Of a DNA stretch of 13,279 nucleotides, positions 6,358 to 12,043 are shown one piece after another. The notes under the pieces are model-generated. The model made no database searches. It saw only the letters and a program-made list of their open reading frames with translations, and was not told where the DNA came from. Position 1 is the first letter of the stretch. Every line of letters starts with the position of its first letter. This DNA comes from JBKBRC01 sp046292345 (GTDB lineage Bacteria > Bacteroidota > Rhodothermia > Rhodothermales > Rubricoccaceae): assembly GCA_046292345.1 (NCBI GenBank), contig JBKBRC010000056.1:1-13279 (forward strand). Reading direction: 5' to 3'. Both the position numbers and the translations under genes were made by a program.

Positions 6358-7140
6358 ATGACCGCGCTCCCGGCTGTGGCTGTCGTCATCCCGGCGCTCA
6401 ACGAGGCGGCGTCGATCGGGCGCGTCCTGGCCGACCTGCCGCCTGTCGGCCTCGTCGTCGTGTGCGACAACGGCTCCACCGACGGCACGGCGGCCCTCGC
6501 CCGCGCCGCCGGCGCGACCGTCGTGCCGGCCCCGCGGCGCGGCTACGGCGCGGCCTGCCTGGCCGGACTGGCCTATCTGGCCGCGCTGCCGACCCCGCCC
6601 GAGGTCGTCGTCTTCCTCGACGCTGACTATTCAGACCACCCGGACGAACTGCCCCTGCTCGCGCGCCCCGTCCTCGACGGCGCGGCCGACCTCGTCATCG
6701 GCTCCCGGGTCGCCCTTGCCGCGCCCGGCGCGCTCCTGCCGCAGGCGCGCTGGGGCAACCGCCTCGCGTGCGCGCTCATGCGCCTCCGCTGGGGCGCCCG
6801 CTTCACCGACCTCGGCCCGTTCCGCGCCATTCGCTACGGCGCGCTTGCGCGTCTCGGCATGACCGACGAGGCGTTCGGGTGGACGGTCGAGATGCAGGTG
6901 CGCGCGCTTCGGGCCGGGCTACGCTGCGCCGAGGTGCCCGTTCGCTATCGCCGCCGCGTGGGCGTCTCCAAAATCACCGGCACCGTGCGTGGCACCGTAC
7001 TCGCCGGCGCGACGATCCTGGCCACGATTGGCCGGTTCGCGCTACGCCGGACGTCCCGCGCCGCACTACCCGTGCAAAACCTTACGCGGCCAGACTTAGC
7101 CTCGGGGGACTTCCGGGCGATACGAGAGACGCGGCCGTGA
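6358..7140 (+). CDS. Family 2 glycosyltransferase (dolichyl-phosphate mannose/glucose synthase-like)
   Basis: A 260-aa GT-A fold glycosyltransferase. It starts with AVVIPALNEAASIGRVL (about 7-24), has the nucleotide-binding CDNGSTDGT (37-44), the metal-binding D88-A-D90 within VVVFLDADYSDHPDELP, and an acceptor-side segment with GWTVEMQVRA from 174. YRRRVGVSKITGTVRG (197-212) is typical of polyprenyl-phosphate sugar transferases and GT2 proteins. It would move a sugar from a nucleotide or polyprenyl donor onto a lipid carrier or glycan at the inner face of the membrane. Residues 209-228 are hydrophobic and could associate with the membrane, but no full multi-TM tail is present. It follows the GNAT gene by 10 bp with no promoter of its own in the gap. 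The donor and acceptor are not determinable. Confidence 0.9.
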   Translation: MTALPAVAVVIPALNEAASIGRVLADLPPVGLVVVCDNGSTDGTAALARAAGATVVPAPRRGYGAACLAGLAYLAALPTPPEVVVFLDADYSDHPDELPLLARPVLDGAADLVIGSRVALAAPGALLPQARWGNRLACALMRLRWGARFTDLGPFRAIRYGALARLGMTDEAFGWTVEMQVRALRAGLRCAEVPVRYRRRVGVSKITGTVRGTVLAGATILATIGRFALRRTSRAALPVQNLTRPDLASGDFRAIRETRP

Positions 7141-7157
7141 AGCCCGTGAAGCCCGTG
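7137..7157 (+). repeat. 9-bp tandem repeat GTGAAGCCC (2.3 copies)
   Basis: GTGAAGCCC at 7137-7145 and 7146-7154, then GTG. It overlaps the glycosyltransferase stop codon. These GTGs are in frame with ilvE, but the strong alignment of IlvE from the ATG at 7254 makes them unlikely starts. Confidence 0.6.
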
Positions 7158-7182
7158 CGAACGCCCGGGGCGGCCCGGCTTC

Positions 7183-7194
7183 GGAAGCGCTTCC
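7183..7194 (+). promoter_or_regulatory. 12-bp perfect palindrome in the ilvE promoter region (operator candidate)
   Basis: GGAAGCGCTTCC ends 16 bp before the TATATTCC box, about where a -33 element would lie. It could be a repressor site. A 12-bp palindrome is expected by chance a few times in a window this size, so only the placement argues for function. Confidence 0.3.
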
Positions 7195-7210
7195 AAGAGA
7201 GGCATTCGGC

Positions 7211-7218
7211 TATATTCC
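7211..7218 (+). promoter_or_regulatory. -7-like box TATATTCC for ilvE
   Basis: TATATTCC, one of the few AT-rich stretches in the window, lies 35 bp before the ilvE ATG. It fits the TAnnTTYS pattern seen upstream of the other genes. Confidence 0.55.
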
Positions 7219-7253
7219 CTCGCAACAGTTCTTCTCCCTGCTCCTCTGCCCCG

Positions 7254-8201
7254 ATGACGCACCGCATCTGGTTCAACGGCACGCTCGTGCCCTACGAAGA
7301 CGCCACGATCCACGTCCTCTCGCACGTCGTCCACTACGGCTCGTCCGTGTTCGAGGGCGTCCGATGCTACGATACGGCGCGTGGCCCGGCCGTCTTCCGC
7401 CTGCGCGAGCACATGCGCCGCCTCGTGGACTCGGCCAAGATCCACCGGATGGAGATCCCCTACAGCCTCGACGCGCTCTGCGACGCCGTCACCGAGACGG
7501 TCGCCGACAGCGGCCTCGACGCGTGCTACATCCGCCCGGTAGTCTTCCGGGGCATGGGCCGGATGGGCGTCAACCCGCTCCATAACCGCGTCGAGACGGT
7601 CGTGGCAGTGTGGGAGTGGGGCCAGTACCTGGGCGAGGAGGCCCTCGAGCAGGGCGTGGACGTACACGTGGCCTCGTGGCACCGCAACGCGCCCAACACC
7701 ACGCCGAGCCTGGCCAAGGCCGGTGGCAACTACCTCAACTCGTCGCTGATCAAGATGGACGCCGTGCTCAACGGCTACGCCGAGGGCATCGCGCTCACGA
7801 CCGAGGGTTACCTCTCCGAGGGCTCAGGCGAGAACCTGTTCGTCGTCCGCGACGGCGTGATCTACACCGCGCCGGCCGGCTTCGCCATTCTGCCCGGCAT
7901 CACGCGCGACGCCGTGATCACGCTCGCCCGCGAGCGCGGCTACGAGGTGCGCGAGGCCGCCCTGCCGCGCGAGGCGCTCTACATCGCCGACGAGTTGTTC
8001 TTCACCGGCACGGCGGCCGAGATCACGCCCATCCGCTCGGTGGACAAGCACACCGTCGGCCCTGGCCGGCGCGGGCCGGTCACGGCCGAGCTCCAGCAAG
8101 CGTTCTTCGAGATCGTGCGCTCGGGCGAGGACCCGCACGGCTGGCTCACGTTCGTCGAGCGCGAGCGCGCGACCTCGGCCGAGGCTGCAGCCGAGGCCTG
8201 A
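7254..8201 (+). CDS. ilvE: Branched-chain amino acid aminotransferase (IlvE)
   Basis: A 315-aa fold-type IV PLP aminotransferase. It catalyses the last step of leucine, isoleucine and valine synthesis and the first step of their breakdown, with 2-oxoglutarate/glutamate as partner, in the cytosol. The sequence follows the IlvE pattern throughout: VHYGSSVFEGVR near the N-terminus, NTTPSLAKAGGNYLNSSLIK with the PLP lysine K155 (AKAGGNY), GYLSEGSGENLFVVRDGV, ILPGITRDAVITLA, then LFFTGTAAEITPIRSVD. The length is normal for the family. The frame is open upstream, but MTHRIWFNG at 7254 aligns with the family N-terminus, and TATATTCC lies 35 bp before it. It stands alone, with its own terminator and no other BCAA genes nearby. 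The palindrome at 7183 is the only visible candidate regulatory site. Confidence 0.97.
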   Translation: MTHRIWFNGTLVPYEDATIHVLSHVVHYGSSVFEGVRCYDTARGPAVFRLREHMRRLVDSAKIHRMEIPYSLDALCDAVTETVADSGLDACYIRPVVFRGMGRMGVNPLHNRVETVVAVWEWGQYLGEEALEQGVDVHVASWHRNAPNTTPSLAKAGGNYLNSSLIKMDAVLNGYAEGIALTTEGYLSEGSGENLFVVRDGVIYTAPAGFAILPGITRDAVITLARERGYEVREAALPREALYIADELFFTGTAAEITPIRSVDKHTVGPGRRGPVTAELQQAFFEIVRSGEDPHGWLTFVERERATSAEAAAEA

Positions 8202-8248
8202 AACGGCACGTGCCCGGCGCGTTGCGCGGTCACGAGATGGAGGGCTCT

Positions 8249-8290
8249 CGCGGCGCCCCGGCCACTGCCGGCCGGGGCGCCGCGCATTTT
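8249..8290 (+). terminator. Rho-independent terminator of ilvE
   Basis: A perfect 15-bp stem (8249-8263 with 8270-8284) closes a 6-nt ACTGCC loop and is followed by CATTTT. It lies 47 bp after the ilvE stop and separates ilvE from the secreted-protein genes. Confidence 0.9.
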
Positions 8291-8303
8291 ACGAAACCGC
8301 GTG

Positions 8304-8337
8304 TTGCTTTCCAGGAGTGGGGCGCGGCGTAGCTTCC
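8304..8337 (+). promoter_or_regulatory. Promoter candidate TTG-23-TAGCTTCC for the first secreted protein gene
   Basis: TTG at 8304-8306, a 23-bp spacer, then TAGCTTCC at 8330-8337, 29 bp before the ATG at 8367. It follows directly after the ilvE terminator. Confidence 0.5.
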
Positions 8338-8366
8338 GTCGCGTCTCGATCACCCACCTGTTTTTA

Positions 8367-8831
8367 ATGACCATGCGCACTCTGATTCTTGCGGCCGCCG
8401 TGCTGGCCCTCGTTCCGACCGCCTCGGCTCAGAACTTCAACCTCGACCCCAACTACGGCACCGTCTCCCTCAGCGAGGGCTTCACGCCCGACCCGTTCGA
8501 GATCGGCGTCGTCGGGGGGGGCGATCAGGCCGTGGCAGCCAGCCCCGAATGCTCGTACGGCAACGTGAGCGCTGCACCGGACGTACGCCTGCAGTACGAC
8601 AGCTCGGGCCTTTCGGACCTGTTCCTCTCCGTCGTTGCCGACGGCGACACGTTCCTGCTCGTCAACCTTCCGGACGGGTCCTGGATCTGCGACGACGACT
8701 CGTTCGGTGATCTCGATCCGGTGCTGCACATCCCCAGCGCGCCTAGCGGGCAGTACGACATCTGGATCGGCGCCTTCGCCCGCAACGCGCCCGAGGGCAC
8801 GCTCTACGTCTCCGAGATCGACCCGCGCTGA
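8367..8831 (+). CDS. Secreted single-domain PPC-like protein, 154 aa
   Basis: An exported protein of unknown function. Residues 1-22 (MTMRTLILAAAVLALVPTAS, then AQ) form a signal peptide. The mature part has an N-terminal stretch with GFTPDPFEIGVVGGG, then one domain: C62 (SPECSYG), a DTFLLVNLPDGSWICDDD segment with C108, LDPVLHIPSAPSGQYDIWIGAF, and a short tail. C62 and C108 are its only cysteines and probably form a disulfide. The acidic patch after C108 could bind a metal ion. The layout resembles the beta-sandwich PPC domain of secreted peptidases, but no peptidase is attached. There is no lipobox and no T9SS tail, so it is probably periplasmic or secreted. ATG 8373 (MRTL) is an equally possible start. 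It is paralogous to the next two genes. An 8-G run (8514-8521) lies in the coding sequence. Confidence 0.85.
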   Translation: MTMRTLILAAAVLALVPTASAQNFNLDPNYGTVSLSEGFTPDPFEIGVVGGGDQAVAASPECSYGNVSAAPDVRLQYDSSGLSDLFLSVVADGDTFLLVNLPDGSWICDDDSFGDLDPVLHIPSAPSGQYDIWIGAFARNAPEGTLYVSEIDPR

Positions 8832-8871
8832 CCTCGCAGCCACGGCGGCCGGCTCGGGCACCGGCTGATCG

Positions 8872-8899
8872 CGAGGGGCGCGCTGCGGCGCGCCCCTCG
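8872..8899 (+). terminator. Strong GC hairpin, probable terminator without U-tract
   Basis: CGAGGGGCGCGC pairs perfectly with GCGCGCCCCTCG around a TGCG loop (12 bp). It lies 40 bp past the first secreted gene and just before the promoter box of the next. No T-run follows, so it may terminate less well or protect the 3' end of the mRNA. Confidence 0.5.
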
Positions 8900-8915
8900 T
8901 GCGTATCGAGCCCCG

Positions 8916-8923
8916 TACCTTGC
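8916..8923 (+). promoter_or_regulatory. -7-like box TACCTTGC for the four-domain secreted protein gene
   Basis: TACCTTGC, identical to the tRNA-Gln box, ends 30 bp before the ATG at 8954. It is 16 bp downstream of the hairpin that ends the previous gene. Confidence 0.55.
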
Positions 8924-8953
8924 TCGCAATCCCTCGCCCCGCCTCGTCCGCTG

Positions 8954-10822
8954 ATGCGCCTCTGCTTCTTCCCGCCCGCATTCGCGGCGGTACTGCTCTT
9001 TGCCGCCTCCCTTGCGGACGCGCAGCCAGCGCTCCCCAACCACGCCGCGCGGCCGGTCGCCGGCACGCTCGGCGCGCGCCCTGGCGTCGTCTCCATGCAG
9101 GACCTGACCGTGCGGCCGGGGCTGGACAGCCCCCTCCCCCATTGCCCCGGCGAGATCCGCCCGGACGCGCCCGACGTCGTCGTGGACTGGCGCGGCGGCG
9201 CGCCGCTGCGCCTCACCACGCGCGCCGCGCGTGACCTGGCGCTGCTCGTGCGCCTCCCGGATGGCTCCTGGCGCTGCGACGACGACACGGAAAATCTCCA
9301 GCCAGTCGTCGAGATCGCGGACGCGCCGCGCGGGCGCTACGCTGTGTGGGTGGGGGCCTTCGGCCTGAGCGATCAGGACCCCCCCGTTCGTGCGACGCTC
9401 TATGCGGGCCTGCCCCGGCCGGCACTCGCACCAGCGGGGCGGCCCACAGGCGGTGAGCTCCGCCTCGCGGCCGGCTTCGAGGCCACCTCGGGCGCGCGCA
9501 CCGTCGAGGCGCGCATCGGAGGACCGGACTGGGCGGGCCAGCTCGTCAATCCGGACGAGGATTACTGCACCGGCTTCGTCGACGGCGCGCAGCCCACGCT
9601 TCGCTTTACCTACTCCGGTACAGGCCAGCCGCTCTACCTCCACGCCACGCCCGTCGGCGGCGACGACGACCTGGTGATGCTGGTGCAGAACCCGGACGGT
9701 CTCGTCGCCTGCTACGACGACGACCTCGGCGCCGACCCCGTGTTCGGGGAGCGTGAGCCCGTCGAGGGCACCTATACGGTCTGGGTGGGCACGTTCGCAG
9801 GGCAGGCGCGCAGCGCGAGCCCTCGGGCGCGTCTCACGCTCGGCGAGGCCGCCCCGGAGGGGTTTGACCTGCCGTTTTTCGGAACGGGCGGCTTCGCCGG
9901 GTTCGGCGCCATCCCGTTCTCTGAGGGGACGTACCGCCCGCTCGACGTGAACGCGCCGCCGCGCCACCGCCTCACGCTCGGCGCCGGCGACGCCGAGGTC
10001 CGCCTCGCGGCCGAGGTCACAGCAGTCGTGCCCAACCCCGTGCAGGGCGACGCCTGCCGCGCCAGCCTCGGCGAGCTACCCGTGGCTGACCTGTACGTGG
10101 CCGAGCCGGACGTGGCCGAACCGGACGTGGCCGCAGGCGGGTTGCTCTCGATCTACGCCTCGGCCAGCGCCGACGGCGTGCTTCTCGTGCGCACGCCGTC
10201 GGGCCGCTGGTTCTGCTCCGACGACGCCAGCGGCCTCAATCCAGGCGTTGAGTTCGAGGCGCCCGAGGCGGGCACGTACCGCGTCTGGCTCGGCGCGTTC
10301 GTCACCGACACACCGATCGCGTTCACGCTCGTCGCCGACCGCAACCCGCTCGCCGTCTCTGAGCAGAACTTCGACTTCGGCTCTGGCACGAGCGAGTTCC
10401 ATAGCGCCGCCTCGTACGAGGGCGCGCAGCTCCGTCCGAGTGAGCCCGAGGCGACGTTCGCGCAGGGCGCGCGCTCGTACCGCGAGACGCTCGCCGCGAC
10501 GTCGGCGTCGGAGCTGCCCAACCCGGCCGAGGGCTTCGCGTGCGTGGGGCACGTAGGCGCGCGTCCGCAGGCGGCGCTCGAGCGCGTCGGCGGTGGCCCG
10601 CTCACGCTCATTGCCCGCGCCGACGACGCCGACCTCGTGATGCTCGTCCGCGCCCCCGACGGACAGTGGTACTGCTCGGACGACGCCGAGGGCACTAACC
10701 CCGCCGTGCAGCTCGGCGACGCGCCCGATGGCACCTATGCTATCTGGATCGGCACGTTCTCCGTCTCATCTCAGCGCCATCCGGCCACGCTCGAGGCGCG
10801 CCGCGGCCAGCTCGACGACTGA
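8954..10822 (+). CDS. Secreted protein with four tandem PPC-like cysteine-pair domains, 622 aa
   Basis: Function unknown. Residues 1-24 (MRLCFFPPAFAAVLLFAASL, ending ADAQ) form a signal peptide. The mature part is four copies of the domain found singly in both neighbours, with cysteine pairs C64/C108, C205/C253, C368/C421 and C530/C574 and no other cysteines. Core motifs are GSWRCDDD, GLVACYDDD (Trp lost), GRWFCSDD and GQWYCSDD, each followed by G-x-Y-x-(V/I)-W-(V/L/I)-G-(A/T)-F. NP-containing linkers precede the first cysteine of repeats 2-4 (LVNPDEDYC, VPNPVQGDAC, LPNPAEGFAC). Repeat 3 carries a 10-residue VAEPD duplication between its cysteines. There is no T9SS tail, enzymatic motif or membrane segment. 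It could be a surface, matrix or carbohydrate- or metal-binding protein, but this is speculation. It is probably transcribed alone. A 7-C run lies at 9379-9385. Confidence 0.87.
   Translation: MRLCFFPPAFAAVLLFAASLADAQPALPNHAARPVAGTLGARPGVVSMQDLTVRPGLDSPLPHCPGEIRPDAPDVVVDWRGGAPLRLTTRAARDLALLVRLPDGSWRCDDDTENLQPVVEIADAPRGRYAVWVGAFGLSDQDPPVRATLYAGLPRPALAPAGRPTGGELRLAAGFEATSGARTVEARIGGPDWAGQLVNPDEDYCTGFVDGAQPTLRFTYSGTGQPLYLHATPVGGDDDLVMLVQNPDGLVACYDDDLGADPVFGEREPVEGTYTVWVGTFAGQARSASPRARLTLGEAAPEGFDLPFFGTGGFAGFGAIPFSEGTYRPLDVNAPPRHRLTLGAGDAEVRLAAEVTAVVPNPVQGDACRASLGELPVADLYVAEPDVAEPDVAAGGLLSIYASASADGVLLVRTPSGRWFCSDDASGLNPGVEFEAPEAGTYRVWLGAFVTDTPIAFTLVADRNPLAVSEQNFDFGSGTSEFHSAASYEGAQLRPSEPEATFAQGARSYRETLAATSASELPNPAEGFACVGHVGARPQAALERVGGGPLTLIARADDADLVMLVRAPDGQWYCSDDAEGTNPAVQLGDAPDGTYAIWIGTFSVSSQRHPATLEARRGQLDD
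10097..10133 (+). repeat. In-frame 15-bp tandem repeat encoding VAEPD
   Basis: Units GTGGCCGAGCCGGAC (10097-10111) and GTGGCCGAACCGGAC (10112-10126), then a partial third. They encode VAEPD-VAEPD inside the third domain of the four-domain protein and account for its longer cysteine spacing (53 against 44-48). Confidence 0.9.
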
Positions 10823-10945
10823 CCCGCCTGTGTCCGGCGACCCGACGCGGACGCGCGAACGGCGTACAATCGGCGAATCGGGCGCCCAGGACGGACAGAC
10901 CGGCAACATCGGGGTAGAGGGACTCGTTCGAGCGGGGGTGTGCCC

Positions 10946-10953
10946 TACGTTTG
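10946..10953 (+). promoter_or_regulatory. -7 box TACGTTTG for the third secreted protein gene
   Basis: TACGTTTG is an exact match to the Bacteroidota -7 consensus TAnnTTTG. It lies 66 bp before the ATG at 11020, leaving the longest mRNA leader among the genes here. The rest of the 197-bp gap (10823-11019) holds no gene I can support. Confidence 0.55.
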
Positions 10954-11019
10954 TGCCCTGCGCTGGGGTGCACCCTGCGTTGCCGGACCCGCCGTCGGAT
11001 CCGTTCTCCGGAACTCGTC

Positions 11020-11484
11020 ATGTCATGCCGTCTCGTCCTTTCCCTCTGCGCCGCGCTCGGCGTTGCGCTGGCCGCGGCGCCGGCCGACGCGCAGTCCCGC
11101 CGCGCCGAGGCGCCCGCGCTCACGCTCGACTTCAGCGGCGCCGCGCTCGCTCAGGGCGTTCGTGCCGGCGGGTCAGACCGCGTCTCGGTCACCGGCAGCG
11201 GCTGCTCGGGCTTCATCGCGAGCGCCACGCCCACCGCGGCTGTCCGCGCCGACGCTCCCGGGCCGTTCTCGATCTGGGCCACCTCCTCGACTGACCTCAC
11301 GCTCGTCGTGGCCGACCCGGACGGGCAGTGGCACTGCTCGGACGATGCGCGCGGCACTGATCCTGCTGTCACGTTCGCACGGCCCAAACGAGGGACGTAC
11401 CTCGTCTGGGTAGGTACGTTCTCAGCGGCCGCGGCAGGGGCACAGGCGCAGCTGCACGTCGGTCCGGGCGCACCGCGCTGGTAG
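11020..11484 (+). CDS. Secreted single-domain PPC-like protein, 154 aa (second paralog)
   Basis: An exported protein of unknown function. It has a signal peptide (MSCRLVLSLCAALGVALAAA, then PADAQ) and one domain. Mature cysteines are only C62 (GSGCSGFI) and C106 (GQWHCSDD). STDLTLVVADPDGQWHC leads into RGTYLVWVGTF near the C-terminus. It is the same length as the paralog at 8367, with the first cysteine at the same residue. Cysteines in the signal region are not in a lipobox. I chose the ATG at 11020 because the signal peptide begins there; the open frame before it (from 10951) contains the promoter box. Its closest repeat by eye is the fourth domain of the upstream protein (CSDDA-GT-P in both). 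It converges with the MarR gene; only 57 bp separates the stop codons. Confidence 0.83.
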   Translation: MSCRLVLSLCAALGVALAAAPADAQSRRAEAPALTLDFSGAALAQGVRAGGSDRVSVTGSGCSGFIASATPTAAVRADAPGPFSIWATSSTDLTLVVADPDGQWHCSDDARGTDPAVTFARPKRGTYLVWVGTFSAAAAGAQAQLHVGPGAPRW

Positions 11485-11488
11485 GTTG

Positions 11489-11551
11489 CCAGACCGGGCC
11501 CCTCCCCGGGCTGCCCTTGGCCTGGTCCGTTCTGATCCGTTCTAGGTCTGG
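11489..11551. terminator. Inverted repeat between convergent gene ends, possible bidirectional terminator
   Basis: CCAGACC (11489-11495) and GGTCTGG (11545-11551) are complementary and flank a GC-rich CCGGGCCCCTCCCCGG hairpin. The left arm is just past the secreted gene and the right arm overlaps the MarR stop. No clear T-run is present, so the call is tentative. The direct repeat TCCGTTCT lies at 11526 and 11536. Confidence 0.35.
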
Positions 11552-12003
11552 TCTGTGCGGAGCCGCTCGAGCAGCGCCGAGAGCATCGATAGCTCGTCGT
11601 CGGTCAGATGGCGGCCCGTGTGGTCCACCCGCTCCCGCACTGGCTCGTCGAGTTGGGCGAGCAGCTCGAGGCCCCGCTCCGTGATGTGCACGAGCACGAC
11701 GCGGCGGTCGTGCGCGGCGCGGGTGCGCGTGATGAGCCCCTGCCGCTCAAGGCGCACGAGCAGGCGCGTCACGTCGGGCGTGCGGTCGAGCAGGCGCTGG
11801 GCGATTTCGGAGCAGGCGTAGGGCTCGGGCGCGTGGCCACGCAGGATGCGCAGCACGTTGTACTGCGCCGGCGTGATGCCGTAGGGCGCGAGCGTCTCCG
11901 TCATCAGCGACGAGAGCCACGAGGCGGTGGCGAGCACGTTCAGATGGGCCTCCTGCGCCGGCGAGGCGAAATGCGTTTGCTTGATAAGCTCAGCGAGGGT
12001 CAC
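11542..12003 (-). CDS. MarR family transcriptional regulator
   Basis: A 153-aa winged helix-turn-helix regulator that would bind DNA as a dimer and respond to a small ligand or oxidant. YGITPAQYNVLRILRG (41-56) is the typical MarR helix 2, SEIAQRLLDRTPDVTRLLVR (65-84) covers the recognition-helix region, and the wing carries RAAHDRRVVLVHIT (95-108). Both ends are helical, fitting the dimer interface. The GTG at 12003 is chosen because the open frame upstream runs into the kinase gene and has no family similarity. It lies 40 bp downstream of the kinase stop on the same strand and has no clear TAnnTTYS box, so it is probably co-transcribed with the kinase. Two adjacent palindromes in the gap could be its own operator. 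The target genes are unknown. Confidence 0.92.
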   Translation of the reverse strand: MTLAELIKQTHFASPAQEAHLNVLATASWLSSLMTETLAPYGITPAQYNVLRILRGHAPEPYACSEIAQRLLDRTPDVTRLLVRLERQGLITRTRAAHDRRVVLVHITERGLELLAQLDEPVRERVDHTGRHLTDDELSMLSALLERLRTDQT

Positions 12004-12012
12004 GCGGGAGGA

Positions 12013-12037
12013 GGACGGCCGTCCGCTGTTGCAACAG
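12013..12037. promoter_or_regulatory. Two adjacent perfect 12-bp palindromes (candidate MarR operator)
   Basis: GGACGGCCGTCC (12013-12024) and CTGTTGCAACAG (12026-12037) are separated by one base and lie 10 and 23 bp from the MarR start. MarR proteins often repress their own operon from palindromes near the start. The AT-richer CTGTTGCAACAG is the better operator candidate. Confidence 0.45.
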
Positions 12038-12043
12038 ACGTTT

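Noticed and set aside
6768..7253. N-terminal extension of the ilvE frame
   Set aside because: It overlaps the glycosyltransferase in another frame and is arginine-rich; IlvE similarity begins at the ATG at 7254.
10860..10885. TACAAT at about 10863 as a sigma-70 type -10 box
   Set aside because: It lacks a matching -35, is about 150 bp from the gene, and TACGTTTG closer to the start fits the local pattern better.
11020..11049. Possible lipoprotein signal (LSLC) in the third secreted protein
   Set aside because: The residue before the cysteine is Leu and the cysteine is only at position 10, so it does not fit a lipobox; a standard signal peptide ending in ADAQ fits better.
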